Shown here piece after piece: positions 7,790 to 16,407 of a DNA stretch of 49,310 nucleotides. The stretch is from Phycisphaerae bacterium. Its GTDB lineage: Bacteria; Planctomycetota; Phycisphaerae; Sedimentisphaerales; Anaerobacaceae. The first letter of the stretch is position 1, and each line of letters begins with the position of its first letter. The stretch lies in assembly GCA_030601745.1 (NCBI GenBank), contig JAUWBI010000015.1, positions 1 to 49,310 on the forward strand, read 5' to 3'. The position numbers were made by a program, and so were the translations under genes. The notes beneath the pieces are model-generated. The model was given only the letters and a program-made list of their open reading frames with translations, was not told the DNA's origin and searched no databases.

Positions 7790-9919
7790 TCAAATACTAA
7801 TAACACCCTTACCTTTTGCTGATTCCACCGCCGCGAAGCTGGCTCGTGTAACGTTTACCAACTGGTCAAACGGAATTAATGGGTCACCGCCATTTGTAAC
7901 AAGATCGACAAATGCTGCGAACTCGGCCCTGTGGCCCTTGTCTTGGCGTGACGTCTTGAATTTGCGGAAATTCTTAAAGCCATAGCCTAAAACTCTACGG
8001 AAGTTCTCAAGTCTGGCCACCCGGCCTTCACTGAAGACTTCCAACGTCTCTTTGGGATACTTCTTTGAGCCGTTGGCGAAATAATTTACCGTCCCTACAG
8101 AACCATCTTCAAAGCCGAGAATTATTGACATCTTATCCTCGCAAACAGCCGCGCCCTGGCCGACCATCATCGAGGCAACTGTCTTAATACGGCTTCTGGT
8201 CAAGTGAACCATCAAATCAAAGAAGTGGCATCCCTCACCAATAATTCTGCCCCCTCCAACGACCGGGTCGTGCACCCAGTGTTCTGGAGGGATATAACCG
8301 GCATTTACAGTCATGTTCATACACAGCGGTTCGCTTCGTCCGGCAAGAAGTGCTTTGAGCTTGACTGTGTGTGGGCTGAACCGGCGGTTAAAGCCCACCA
8401 TTATGAATCTGTCCTTTGCTTTTGTAACGACTTCTATCACGTTCGACAGTTCATCTTCATTCATTGCCAAAGGTTTTTCAACGAAAACATGTTTTCCTGC
8501 CTCAACGGCCTCACATACAAGCCGTGCATGTAGGTTATGAGGGACTGCAATCAAAACGGCATTGGCCTCAGGGTCTTCCAATATAAGCTTGTAATCCGTA
8601 ACAGCATTTTCGGCCCCATACTTTTTGGCCAGATGCTGAGCAGCCGCTGCATTCAAATCCGCTATATATGCGATCCGACCCCCCGCTTTACTGATAGATG
8701 GAACCAGAATCATTTTTGAGAAGTTGCCGGCACCTATAACACTGACGGTCGCTGCATGTGCTGCGGGGACAGAGGCCGATTTAATCGCAAGCTTAGGACT
8801 CTGTTCAACCTCGTCGACATATTTAAGAATCACACCCAGAGCATTTGGGGACTTACTGACAACATCGTAAGCCTGCGAGGCATCTTCAAGAGCGAACCTG
8901 TTGGTAATCAGGTCATCCACATTCAGTTTTTCTGCCTGCATTATGTCAAGTACCGCCTGAAAGTTGCGCTGTGCAGTCCAGCGAACAAACCCCCGGGGGT
9001 AATCCTGTCCGCTTTGTTCGTATTTATTGTCATAGCGGCCGGGACCATAGGAACATGAAACCTGGAACGTTATTTCTTTTTCATAGAAGTCACTTCGTCT
9101 AAGATTTAGACCGACTACACCAACCAACACAATTCGGCCTCGCTTGCGACACATTTGTGCTGACTGGTGTATAATCTCGTCGGTCTTGGCAGCTGCGGTA
9201 ATAAGTACTCCATCGACGCCTTTACCTTCGGTCCAGGCATTTGCCGCCGATACCAGGTCACCGCCGGAACCGGCGGTGACTATTCGTGCACCATAGCCTT
9301 GAGCGAGTTTGAGACGTGCTGGATTAAGATCGATGCCAATAACCTCACAGCCGTGTGCGTGAAGAAGTTGCACACTTAACAGCCCTATCAACCCCAAGCC
9401 ATAGACCACAAACTTTTCGCCCAGGGAGGGACTTAACAATCGAATTCCCTGCAGGCCAACACTTGAGAGCACCGTAAAGGCCGCACTCTCATCTGAGATG
9501 CCTTCGGGAATCTTAGCGCAAAGGTTCTTGGGGACGCAAACAATTTCGGCATGTGGCCCGTTACTGATTACGCGGTCACCTGGCACAAAATCGCTAACGT
9601 CCGACCCAACATCCAGAACCACGCCGGCGTTGCAATAACCCAGCGGCATCGGCTCGTCCAGCTTACTGAATACCGCCTCGAGAGTCGGCAGCAAGCCGTC
9701 GGTTTTAATCTTATCCAAAACCTGTTTTACCTTTTCAGGCTGCTGACGAGCTTTTGATATCAGATTCGCCTTGCTGAATTCGACAATCATTCGTTCAGAG
9801 CCCGCTGATATTAGCGAAGCCCGTGTCTGAATCAACAAAGCTCCTCTGCGGACCTGTGGAGACGGCAACTCAGCAACTTCAAGTTCACCCGTTTTAAGAT
9901 TTTGCAAAACCTGCTTCAT
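7790..9919 (-). CDS. Bi-domain oxidoreductase (MDR dehydrogenase + Gfo/Idh/MocA)
   Basis: A 709-residue fusion. Residues at about 1-350 form a medium-chain dehydrogenase with the nucleotide-binding GLGLIGLLSVQ motif (about 175). The usual catalytic zinc ligands are absent: the Cys region reads ISAGSERM and the G-H-E position reads GYCNAG, so this half probably works without zinc. Residues at about 390-709 form a Gfo/Idh/MocA domain with VIGAGNFSK and VFVEKPLAMNEDEL, the E-K-P motif carrying the catalytic Lys. Proteins with this fusion occur in exopolysaccharide loci, but their reaction is not established as far as I know; sugar oxidation and re-reduction on one chain is a reasonable guess. 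The ATG at 9919 overlaps the stop of a glycosyltransferase relic (ATGA). Confidence 0.85.
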   Translation of the reverse strand: MKQVLQNLKTGELEVAELPSPQVRRGALLIQTRASLISAGSERMIVEFSKANLISKARQQPEKVKQVLDKIKTDGLLPTLEAVFSKLDEPMPLGYCNAGVVLDVGSDVSDFVPGDRVISNGPHAEIVCVPKNLCAKIPEGISDESAAFTVLSSVGLQGIRLLSPSLGEKFVVYGLGLIGLLSVQLLHAHGCEVIGIDLNPARLKLAQGYGARIVTAGSGGDLVSAANAWTEGKGVDGVLITAAAKTDEIIHQSAQMCRKRGRIVLVGVVGLNLRRSDFYEKEITFQVSCSYGPGRYDNKYEQSGQDYPRGFVRWTAQRNFQAVLDIMQAEKLNVDDLITNRFALEDASQAYDVVSKSPNALGVILKYVDEVEQSPKLAIKSASVPAAHAATVSVIGAGNFSKMILVPSISKAGGRIAYIADLNAAAAQHLAKKYGAENAVTDYKLILEDPEANAVLIAVPHNLHARLVCEAVEAGKHVFVEKPLAMNEDELSNVIEVVTKAKDRFIMVGFNRRFSPHTVKLKALLAGRSEPLCMNMTVNAGYIPPEHWVHDPVVGGGRIIGEGCHFFDLMVHLTRSRIKTVASMMVGQGAAVCEDKMSIILGFEDGSVGTVNYFANGSKKYPKETLEVFSEGRVARLENFRRVLGYGFKNFRKFKTSRQDKGHRAEFAAFVDLVTNGGDPLIPFDQLVNVTRASFAAVESAKGKGVISI

Positions 9920-10111
9920 ATTTCACCCTGTGATTTTGGCATCCTGACGCATCTACCCAAAGTGGTCCGAACTTCTCGGGCCTTGGCTGCAACCATGTGC
10001 ATCCTCTCAACTTGGAGACGTATATTCCATTGCGTTTCTATAAAATCTTTGCAATTCGCACTCATTTCCGTTCGCAATTCCGGCTTGGTGATAATCGCAA
10101 TGATTTTCTCC
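9916..10111 (-). pseudogene. C-terminal tail of a second deleted glycosyltransferase
   Basis: The minus-strand frame reads SSAEKIIAIITKPELRTEM, continues with FIETQWNIRLQVERM, and ends in a TGA that overlaps the ATG of the bi-domain oxidoreductase. 'I-x-x-L/I-x-x-P-E-L-R-x-x-M-x-x-N' is the standard penultimate helix of GT4 enzymes. The frame has no proper start: just upstream it runs through a TGA into another relic. About 60 codons survive. The stop-start overlap indicates that the lost gene was translationally coupled to the oxidoreductase. Confidence 0.65.
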
Positions 10112-10135
10112 GCCGATGACGGATACAATTCTCAT
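10112..10135 (-). pseudogene. Eight-codon 5' stub of a 2-epimerase-like gene
   Basis: ATG at 10135 starts the codons MRIVSVIG, which match the beginning of WecB-family proteins (compare MFIISIVGARPQF in the frameshifted copy at 22060). After the eighth codon the homology stops and the sequence passes into the glycosyltransferase tail at 9916-10111 in another frame. The ATG overlaps the stop of the preceding relic (AAATGAG), the same glycosyltransferase/epimerase coupling seen at 7694. Short, so only moderately certain. Confidence 0.4.
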
Positions 10136-10227
10136 TTATTCAACACCTTTTTATAAGTATCTATAAGCTTTTTTTGTTCCACCTCCCAACTGTGTTGATC
10201 TTCAATTAACCTGCGTTCCTTGTTACC
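10132..10227 (-). pseudogene. C-terminal tail of a third deleted glycosyltransferase
   Basis: Minus-strand codons read NKERRLIEDQHSWEVEQKK and then LIDTYKKVLNK before TGA (10134-10132). S-W-E-x-E-x-x-K-L-I-x-x-Y-K-x-V-L is the final GT4 helix. Upstream it abuts the truncated acetyltransferase in a different frame, so its left boundary is a deletion junction at roughly 10215-10227. Confidence 0.65.
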
Positions 10228-10646
10228 AGCGCTCTAGCCGCGACAGTAGGCCCTTCACCAATGTGTGCTCCGTGCATTATTGTAGCGCCATAACCGATCC
10301 AAACATCATCTTCGATGATAACTGGCTTAGAGATATCTCGATCTACCAGAATTGTTGGGACACCTATTATGTCAAATTGATGGTCGCCTCCGACAATCGC
10401 CACGCGAGACGCAATTAAAACGTAATTGCCAATTCGTAAATCGTCAACGCGAAGCCAATATTGTGAGCCAATCCAGGAATTCCTGCCAATCGAACATGTG
10501 TTCGGACGCACAACACAGCCTCTACAAATGTAGCTGCTTGGGCCGTAGCTTTTTAACCGATATACAAAACGACCGAGCAAAACCATTCGCACACGTCTGG
10601 CCAATGACACCACGCCCGTGCGTTTGAGAAAGGTTTTAATACCCAT
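10206..10646 (-). pseudogene. Left-handed beta-helix acetyltransferase, C-terminally truncated
   Basis: 146 residues of a hexapeptide-repeat O-acetyltransferase (WcaF/CysE-type). Repeats run through VVRPNTCSIGRNSWIG, NYVLIASRVAIVGG and VIIEDDVWIGYGATIMHG, the usual acetyl-CoA and acceptor-binding coils, with the likely catalytic His in GGDHQF. The family then continues past A-x-x-L-V-T-R-x with VPPYSIVGGNPAK or similar. Here the frame reads ARALVTRN and stops two codons later, where glycosyltransferase-tail sequence begins in another frame. The last coil and C-terminal helix are lost. It could be residually active, but truncation through a deletion is the simplest reading. The ATG overlaps the stop of the upstream glycosyltransferase gene (TAATG). 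Confidence 0.7.
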
Positions 10647-11803
10647 TATTTTCGTTTCCCCAAAGCTCGGTAAAAGTTAATAAAGGCCGGTTCACAAGCT
10701 TCCCAATTAAATTTTTCGATAAAAGCGAGCCGACCTCGTTCACCCATTTGGTGGGCAAGCTCAGGATTTTCGCACAATTTTATAATTGCGTCGGCATAGG
10801 CTTTCGCATCTGTGGGTGGCACCAGCACGCCGCAGCCTGTTTGTTTGATGTAAACATGACCCCAAGGTAAATCGGAGGCTACAATAGCCAGAGATTGTGA
10901 CATATACTCAAAGAACTTTGTTGGAATTGCAACCTGATATTGCCCCACATCCTGTAACAGAGATAAACCAATTATCCCCCGGCGTACAACAGCAGCAAGC
11001 TGGTCGCTTGGCACACTCGGCACGAAATGAATAAGATCCCGGTAACGAGGCTGACGCATCTTTGTCATCATTTCCTGTTCATCGGCAACAGAGAGAAAAC
11101 GCTGAGTAACGGTAAATTCAATATCAGGGCGTAACGCCTTGGTTTCTCTTACGATATCCAACAGTACCAGCGAGCCTCTAACTGCGGCAAGAGTTCCTAT
11201 AAAAACAACTTTATTTTTACGGCTGTTCCAATCTTCATCAGTAACTTTCTCGGCTACGAAATCGCGTTGGGTCGCGTAGTTTGGAGTTACCACTACGTTA
11301 CATCTCAGTCGCCGGAAATGCTTTGCTGACTTATCATAGACTACAGAGAGATTGTGCACAAGCATCGCAAATATATCCTCCACTGTGCCGGCGAAAAATT
11401 TTATCAGTTTCTTGATTAAGGGATTGTCGGACTTGAGTTGCCATTTTATACGATAAAACTCGTGAACATCATACACTACAGGTTTAAACGTTAATAGTTT
11501 TAAAAGTGCCGCTAAGGGAAGAAAGTCCGGGTCATGAAAATGGTAAATATCTGCCTTTTGTTTGTATGCTTTATATGTTATACTGAAAATTGTTTTAACC
11601 CTTTGCCACTTAGATTTCCACTTTTTTATACCAATTACTTGTATCCCATCATCATCGTAAGTACCTTCTTCAGATATAGCAATCATGGTGATGTCCCAAC
11701 CGTGTTTTTGAAGAGGTCTGCATTGGCGATTGAGAATTCGACGATCTTTGGCCGGATGAATGGTAAAAATGCAAACGCTTGGCTTGTGTTTATGTTTTGT
11801 CAT
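10646..11803 (-). CDS. GT4 glycosyltransferase
   Basis: A 385-residue GT-B enzyme. N-terminal domain: SVCIFTIHPAKDRRI, then DIYHFHDPDFLPLA and VYDVHEFYR, features of GT4 enzymes acting on lipid-linked sugars. C-terminal domain: KVVFIGTLAAVRG at about 200, and VAIPTKFFEYMSQSLAIVAS at about 300 in place of the E-x(7)-E loop. I take ATG at 11803 because the frame opening at 11809 uses TTG and homology starts at MTKHKHK. It is followed immediately by the acetyltransferase. The gap of about 160 bp before it (11804-11963) shows no gene. Confidence 0.85.
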   Translation of the reverse strand: MTKHKHKPSVCIFTIHPAKDRRILNRQCRPLQKHGWDITMIAISEEGTYDDDGIQVIGIKKWKSKWQRVKTIFSITYKAYKQKADIYHFHDPDFLPLAALLKLLTFKPVVYDVHEFYRIKWQLKSDNPLIKKLIKFFAGTVEDIFAMLVHNLSVVYDKSAKHFRRLRCNVVVTPNYATQRDFVAEKVTDEDWNSRKNKVVFIGTLAAVRGSLVLLDIVRETKALRPDIEFTVTQRFLSVADEQEMMTKMRQPRYRDLIHFVPSVPSDQLAAVVRRGIIGLSLLQDVGQYQVAIPTKFFEYMSQSLAIVASDLPWGHVYIKQTGCGVLVPPTDAKAYADAIIKLCENPELAHQMGERGRLAFIEKFNWEACEPAFINFYRALGKRK

Positions 11804-11963
11804 ACCCAATCGTATTATCTTCTTATCTGTGTAAATTGACCTCTGTAGGCATTTTTGCCCTCAAGATGACCAACCCGCCGAAAAACCAATCCCACTTTGC
11901 TCAAGCACTAAATTGCAACACCATTTACCCGCCTCAATAACAGCTAAAATCACACATTAACCA

Positions 11964-12932
11964 TTACGAACTGCTGATGTCAGCTTTACTTAATTCTTCT
12001 TCGTATTCTTTTATTCTTGGAGAATACCATTCTATTGTTTTTTTTATTCCGTCTCGTAGATTAGTTTTCGGATAATAATTTAGAACTGCACTTGCTTTTG
12101 ATATATCCGCAATAAATCTACATACCTCCCCCGTACGGTTTGTTTCATAAATTAACTTACTTTTGGAATCGGTTAATTCAATAATCAGTTGGGCAACTTT
12201 TTCAATTGAATATCCCTTTTGAGATGCAATATTATAGACTTCATTTTTTGAAGTTTCAAAAAGCTCCAGAGATTTAACCACCCCGTCCACGCTGTCTTCG
12301 ATATAAGTAAAATCAAGAACCTTATCTCTCCCGTATATGTGAATGTCTTCGTCTTTCAAAGCTTTCGAGATAAATAAGGGGACGACCCTATCGCTATAAT
12401 CAAATCTCCCATATACATTTGAAAATCTTACAATCACATATTCAATACCATAACATTGCTCATACGCATGTAGTATGGCTTCCCCGGCAATCTTTGTAGC
12501 GGTGTAGCTGCTTTCGCAATTTTTAACGAAGGATTCCTCTTCTGAATGAATAATATGCCCTGAATCTCCGTACACCTCCCTGGAACTGCCAAATAGAATT
12601 CTTTTAATGTTGTTTTTCCTGACAAACTCCGCAACATTATATAGGATTAAAAAGTTGTCTCTTGCCAGGTCCGGCTCCTTGACCAGCTTGTAAACTCTCG
12701 CATTAGCAGCAAAATGAACAACTATATCGAAGTCTTTGGGCAACTTTTCAAGATTCTCCGGATTTCTTAGGTCTATATAAATAGTCCGGCGATGGACCTC
12801 TTCATTCCATCGATTTTGTCTAATATCAACGCCAACAACATCGACGCCTCTCTCTAACAAGGCCTCACATAAACAATTACCTATTGTTCCGGAACTGCCC
12901 GTTACTAAAATTTTTGAGTTACTTAGTTCCAT
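11964..12932 (-). CDS. NAD-dependent epimerase/dehydratase (extended SDR)
   Basis: About 322 residues of an extended short-chain dehydrogenase acting on NDP-sugars. ILVTGSSGTIGNCL gives the G-x-x-G-x-x-G NAD site, VVHFAANARV the adenine pocket, LFGSSREVYG the catalytic Ser strand, and YTATKIAGE the Y-x-x-x-K pair. Start chosen at ATG 12932: it has an AGGAG site and the NAD motif follows at the expected distance; the longer frame to 12989 lies inside the upstream gene. Substrate cannot be assigned (4-epimerase or dehydratase). DNA is strikingly A+T-rich compared with the glycosyltransferase genes immediately upstream, with which it overlaps by 14 bp, so it was probably exchanged recently. Confidence 0.85.
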   Translation of the reverse strand: MELSNSKILVTGSSGTIGNCLCEALLERGVDVVGVDIRQNRWNEEVHRRTIYIDLRNPENLEKLPKDFDIVVHFAANARVYKLVKEPDLARDNFLILYNVAEFVRKNNIKRILFGSSREVYGDSGHIIHSEEESFVKNCESSYTATKIAGEAILHAYEQCYGIEYVIVRFSNVYGRFDYSDRVVPLFISKALKDEDIHIYGRDKVLDFTYIEDSVDGVVKSLELFETSKNEVYNIASQKGYSIEKVAQLIIELTDSKSKLIYETNRTGEVCRFIADISKASAVLNYYPKTNLRDGIKKTIEWYSPRIKEYEEELSKADISSS

Positions 12933-14112
12933 AACCTGTCTCTCCTCTGTATCGTAGATCACAAATCTTCTTCTGCCGAAGCACTTCACAGACAGCAGGC
13001 AAAATAGCGGATAGCGCCGCCTTGGTCGAAAACTTCTCCCGAATGCGTTTTTGCCCGGCCCGGCCCATTTTCATTCTCAGCTCGTCGTCCTTGAGGACAT
13101 TCCTTACCGCTTCATACAGCTCATCAACATTACAGGGCTGCACCAAATATCCTGTCCTGCCGTCATCAATAATATCGCGAACACCTCGAATATCATAAGC
13201 AACCGCAGGCTTACCGGCAGCGTGAGCTTCAAGAAGTATCTGAGGCAGACCTTCCCGGAAAACGCTTGGCAATACTATCAAACTGCACCGCGCCAGAAGC
13301 AGCGGAACCCGATCGGTGAATTCAATCACCTTTACGTGCGGCCCTACCTTGACCCCTGCCTCCTTGGTTTGCCTCCACAGCGGCCCCTCTCCGGCCAGAA
13401 CAAAGTCCACGCCAGGGCCCAACCTGCGAGCAAGTTCCAAAACATCGCCCGGCCTCTTCGCTCTGATAAACCGGCCCAAATACAGAACCAGCGCTTTGTC
13501 GGCTCTTAGGCCCAAATCCTGCTCCAGCTTCGTTATGAGATGTTCTGCAGGCCGGCTGGCAAACGCATCAACATCAACACCGGGGCCTGGCACGTGGTAC
13601 CAATGCCCATCGCAGCGAGTTAATTTGAATCTCTGGCAAGCGGCTGCATCATCACTGTTCACCACGATGACTGCGTCAGTATACCTCGCCATAAATTGTT
13701 CAACCCAGCGAAAAGCCAGGTGCGTAAGCCTCGGCTGCTCGGGCGCAAAGGCCAGACCATGAGCAAAATAGATGCTCGCCGGCACCAAACCCTGGGCCGC
13801 CGGTCGGGCTATCCAGCTCATCGCCGGTGTACATACAATCATCAAGTCAAATTCACCTGTTCGTAATAGTAATCGCATCTTGCGATAAACCATCCACCAC
13901 GTTGACGGTCTGCTCCAGCTTCCCGCCGGTAATATATGTACCTTGAAATCCAACTGATTCAATGGCTCCCACAGCGCTCCTAATGGCGTACACGCCAGCT
14001 CCACCTCAGCCCCCGCCTGCCTTAAAGCCCGGCAGAGCGGCAGCATAAAAAGGTATAATGGGCCCGCCTGATTGGCAACCTGCAAAATCCGCGCTGACGT
14101 CTTCATTGTCAT
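12919..14112 (-). CDS. GT4 glycosyltransferase
   Basis: A 397-residue GT-B enzyme with PLCRALRQAGAEVELACTP in the acceptor domain, LYLGRFIRAKRPGDVLELA (about 213), VLAGEGPLW (about 237) and the canonical E-x(7)-E loop LPSVFREGLPQILLEAHAAGKPAVAYDIRG split as FREGLPQILLEA plus downstream Gly/Pro residues. The last helix ends MGRAGQKRIREKFSTKAALS. ATG at 14112 follows an AGAGGA site and overlaps the previous gene's stop (ATGA). Donor unknown. Base composition is G+C-richer than the SDR gene that follows. Confidence 0.87.
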   Translation of the reverse strand: MTMKTSARILQVANQAGPLYLFMLPLCRALRQAGAEVELACTPLGALWEPLNQLDFKVHILPAGSWSRPSTWWMVYRKMRLLLRTGEFDLMIVCTPAMSWIARPAAQGLVPASIYFAHGLAFAPEQPRLTHLAFRWVEQFMARYTDAVIVVNSDDAAACQRFKLTRCDGHWYHVPGPGVDVDAFASRPAEHLITKLEQDLGLRADKALVLYLGRFIRAKRPGDVLELARRLGPGVDFVLAGEGPLWRQTKEAGVKVGPHVKVIEFTDRVPLLLARCSLIVLPSVFREGLPQILLEAHAAGKPAVAYDIRGVRDIIDDGRTGYLVQPCNVDELYEAVRNVLKDDELRMKMGRAGQKRIREKFSTKAALSAILPAVCEVLRQKKICDLRYRGETGYGTK

Positions 14113-15281
14113 CGTGTTTTTCCTCTAAGCCGTCGGCAGTGTTCTGATAATTTCTCTGCAATATGCGTCCAACTGTATTGCTCAGACACGATTTGGTGAA
14201 CATCTTTTCGTCTGGACTGGTAATGTTCCGTTTGCCCCAGAACCTTAAGTATTGCCTCGGCAAGGTATTTTTTGTCACCAGGGCGAAAAGTCCCCGGCAG
14301 ACCCAGCCGTTCGAGAACATCATCCAACTGACAACCCTCCGGCACAAGTACCGGAACACCAACAGAGACAGCATCCCAGAATTTTAGCGGGTCCAAACCA
14401 TACTGAAGCCTGCGCGAATCGTGAACCGGAATAACAGTTACATCGCAGGCATTATTGAAAACGGCAACCTCCTCAAACGGCACAGGTGCAAGAAACGTGA
14501 AACACTGACCCAAACCTAACTGGTCAACCATCTGCTGTAATCCCCGGCGGCCTTGCCCTTCACCCACCAGGATAAAACGCACCGGCTGTGATGAACTTTC
14601 AATAACCCTTCCGGCTGATTCAACAAGCATATCCAAACCCTGCCAGGGAGCAAACGAACCAAAATATCCGACAATGTAGCCTTCCTCAGCAAGACCTAAT
14701 TGTCGTCGGGCCTGCCTTTGACCTATCGGCTGCATAACATCCACTCGGGCCGCATTGTGAATGACTACCGTAGTATCCGGATTTGCGCCCCTGCGTATAA
14801 ATTCCTCTCGGGCACCGGCCGTAACAGATGTTATACCACTGACACAACGATAATTCAGCCTGTCGATAATTCTTATCAAACAAGCCAGAAACCTGCTCTC
14901 GTCTCGCATCCTCACTTCCGCGTCCACCACAGTCCCGGCTTCGACAATCATCGGTACGCCGGCCAGCCGACAGATAAAGCCCATTAAGAAAGACAGAAAA
15001 CACGTGCGTACAAAAACGACTTCGGGGCGGTATTTGAAAATCAAGTAAGGCAGCCAAACTACGGTGCCGACCTGCAGCAGCATAAAACTCGCAAGACAGC
15101 GGCCAGGTAAACGAATATAGGAAACATCCTCAATTGGAGAACTCTTACCACTGCCATAGCGGGGTGCAACTATTTTGACATTATGTCCCAAAGATTTCAA
15201 ACCATGACACCAGCCGGACAGATGTATAGTGCCGCCGGTATATCTATTGATGCTTTCCGCCCAGATTATCAGTATCCTCAT
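14109..15281 (-). CDS. GT4 glycosyltransferase
   Basis: A 390-residue GT-B enzyme. Start MRILIIWAESINRYTGGTIHL resembles the glycine-rich nucleotide/acceptor loop of GT4 enzymes. C-terminal markers are VGYFGSFAPWQGLDMLVESA (about 210), FILVGEGQGRRGL (about 237) and DPLKFWDAVSVGVPVLVPEG (about 305), which replaces the E-x(7)-E segment with the K-F-x-D/E-x form. Coupled to its downstream neighbour by a four-base overlap and 20 bp from its upstream neighbour, so all belong to one transcription unit. Substrate unknown. Confidence 0.87.
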   Translation of the reverse strand: MRILIIWAESINRYTGGTIHLSGWCHGLKSLGHNVKIVAPRYGSGKSSPIEDVSYIRLPGRCLASFMLLQVGTVVWLPYLIFKYRPEVVFVRTCFLSFLMGFICRLAGVPMIVEAGTVVDAEVRMRDESRFLACLIRIIDRLNYRCVSGITSVTAGAREEFIRRGANPDTTVVIHNAARVDVMQPIGQRQARRQLGLAEEGYIVGYFGSFAPWQGLDMLVESAGRVIESSSQPVRFILVGEGQGRRGLQQMVDQLGLGQCFTFLAPVPFEEVAVFNNACDVTVIPVHDSRRLQYGLDPLKFWDAVSVGVPVLVPEGCQLDDVLERLGLPGTFRPGDKKYLAEAILKVLGQTEHYQSRRKDVHQIVSEQYSWTHIAEKLSEHCRRLRGKTR

Positions 15282-15301
15282 GAACTGTCTCCGGGGTTAT
15301 G

Positions 15302-16393
15302 TTATTCTTCGTAGCCCAGGTCTTTCAACTCTTTGACCCCGGTTGCGCCCCGCACGTACGCGATAAAATGCCTGGCCCAGCCCGGGGTCCGCTTGTCGAA
15401 TGGCCTCGGATAAAAAATAATAACTTTTGCCCGGTTATAAGGAGCAAACCTCTCAGGTCTGTCGCCGTACCACTTGATATTAAGCTCAGCACCAATCATG
15501 TAGGAATACATAATGTCGTACGACCAGTCACAATCCCAATCCTGCATCTTCAATAAACTCCGTCTATAACCAGCAGCAAGGGCAACCCAAGGTGTAACAT
15601 CGTAAATGCTCAGCATATCAGCTAATTTACAAGTCCTGCGAAAAGTCTCACGCGTGCGCTCAATTTCGGCAATTGTGTAAAGCGAACATGACAACGGCGC
15701 CTTGATCTCCTTTCCCGTCCAAATTCGGGTCTTGGCCCAACCATCGCCGCCTGCAGCTCGTGCTATCCCTCGCCCATACCACTCTATCCGCGCACCTGGA
15801 AAGATGGACCTTGCCTTTATATGGATCGCATCAAGTGCTTCGCGGATGCCTTCATTCCAAGATTCATCGCCTGACTTTACATAAAACCGTTCTGAATCCA
15901 ACGTTATGGCGCCGATCTTAACATCGCTTCCGTATTTCTTATTGCTTTGCTCCACCCACTGCTTTACCATCCGCGCACGCTCTTCAAAATAACCTATCTC
16001 TTTCTGATAAGTCGGCCCCCTGTCAGTGGGGGGTAACTTCTTGCCGAATCTTCTATGCCACGGACTAAAATTAACTCCAAGGGATACCTTTATATCCGGG
16101 GCGGTTTTGTTGACCCTGGCACAAGTATAAACACAATTGTCTACATGCTGCTCTGTGGCCCCCTCGCCTGATACGCAAAGCGAATGCGTTATCCTCGCCA
16201 ACTCGTACAACCGGCGACTGCTTAGCTCTGGTGATGGTGGCCAGAAGTAATGAACTTTCGGCAATGGCTTAAGTGCGAACAGCTTCGTATCAATTTCAGC
16301 CTCTGATAGTCGTATCGCGCCAGCACCATAGAGTTGCCAGCAAGTTAATAATATCGTCCCAGCAAGTACAATTGGAACTACTCGTTTCGGCAT
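15302..16393 (-). CDS. Secreted protein of unknown fold, possibly glycosidase-like
   Basis: About 363 residues, beginning with a clear signal peptide (KR, then VVPIVLAGTILLTCWQLYGAGA). I take ATG 16393 (TGGGGA site upstream) over the TTG at 16411. The mature part is rich in aromatic residues: VHYFWPPSPELSSRR, VSLGVNFSPWHRRFG, AITLDSERFYV, ARIEWYGRG, and DMLSIYDVTPWVALAAGYRR. Strands ending in D, E and W spaced along the chain look like a TIM-barrel glycoside hydrolase, with Glu in LDSERF or IEWYG as candidates, but I recognise no family. It is embedded between the polymerase/ligase gene and a glycosyltransferase, which suggests extracytoplasmic processing of the polymer. Confidence 0.6.
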   Translation of the reverse strand: MPKRVVPIVLAGTILLTCWQLYGAGAIRLSEAEIDTKLFALKPLPKVHYFWPPSPELSSRRLYELARITHSLCVSGEGATEQHVDNCVYTCARVNKTAPDIKVSLGVNFSPWHRRFGKKLPPTDRGPTYQKEIGYFEERARMVKQWVEQSNKKYGSDVKIGAITLDSERFYVKSGDESWNEGIREALDAIHIKARSIFPGARIEWYGRGIARAAGGDGWAKTRIWTGKEIKAPLSCSLYTIAEIERTRETFRRTCKLADMLSIYDVTPWVALAAGYRRSLLKMQDWDCDWSYDIMYSYMIGAELNIKWYGDRPERFAPYNRAKVIIFYPRPFDKRTPGWARHFIAYVRGATGVKELKDLGYEE

Positions 16394-16407
16394 GTTTAAT
16401 CCCCAAC

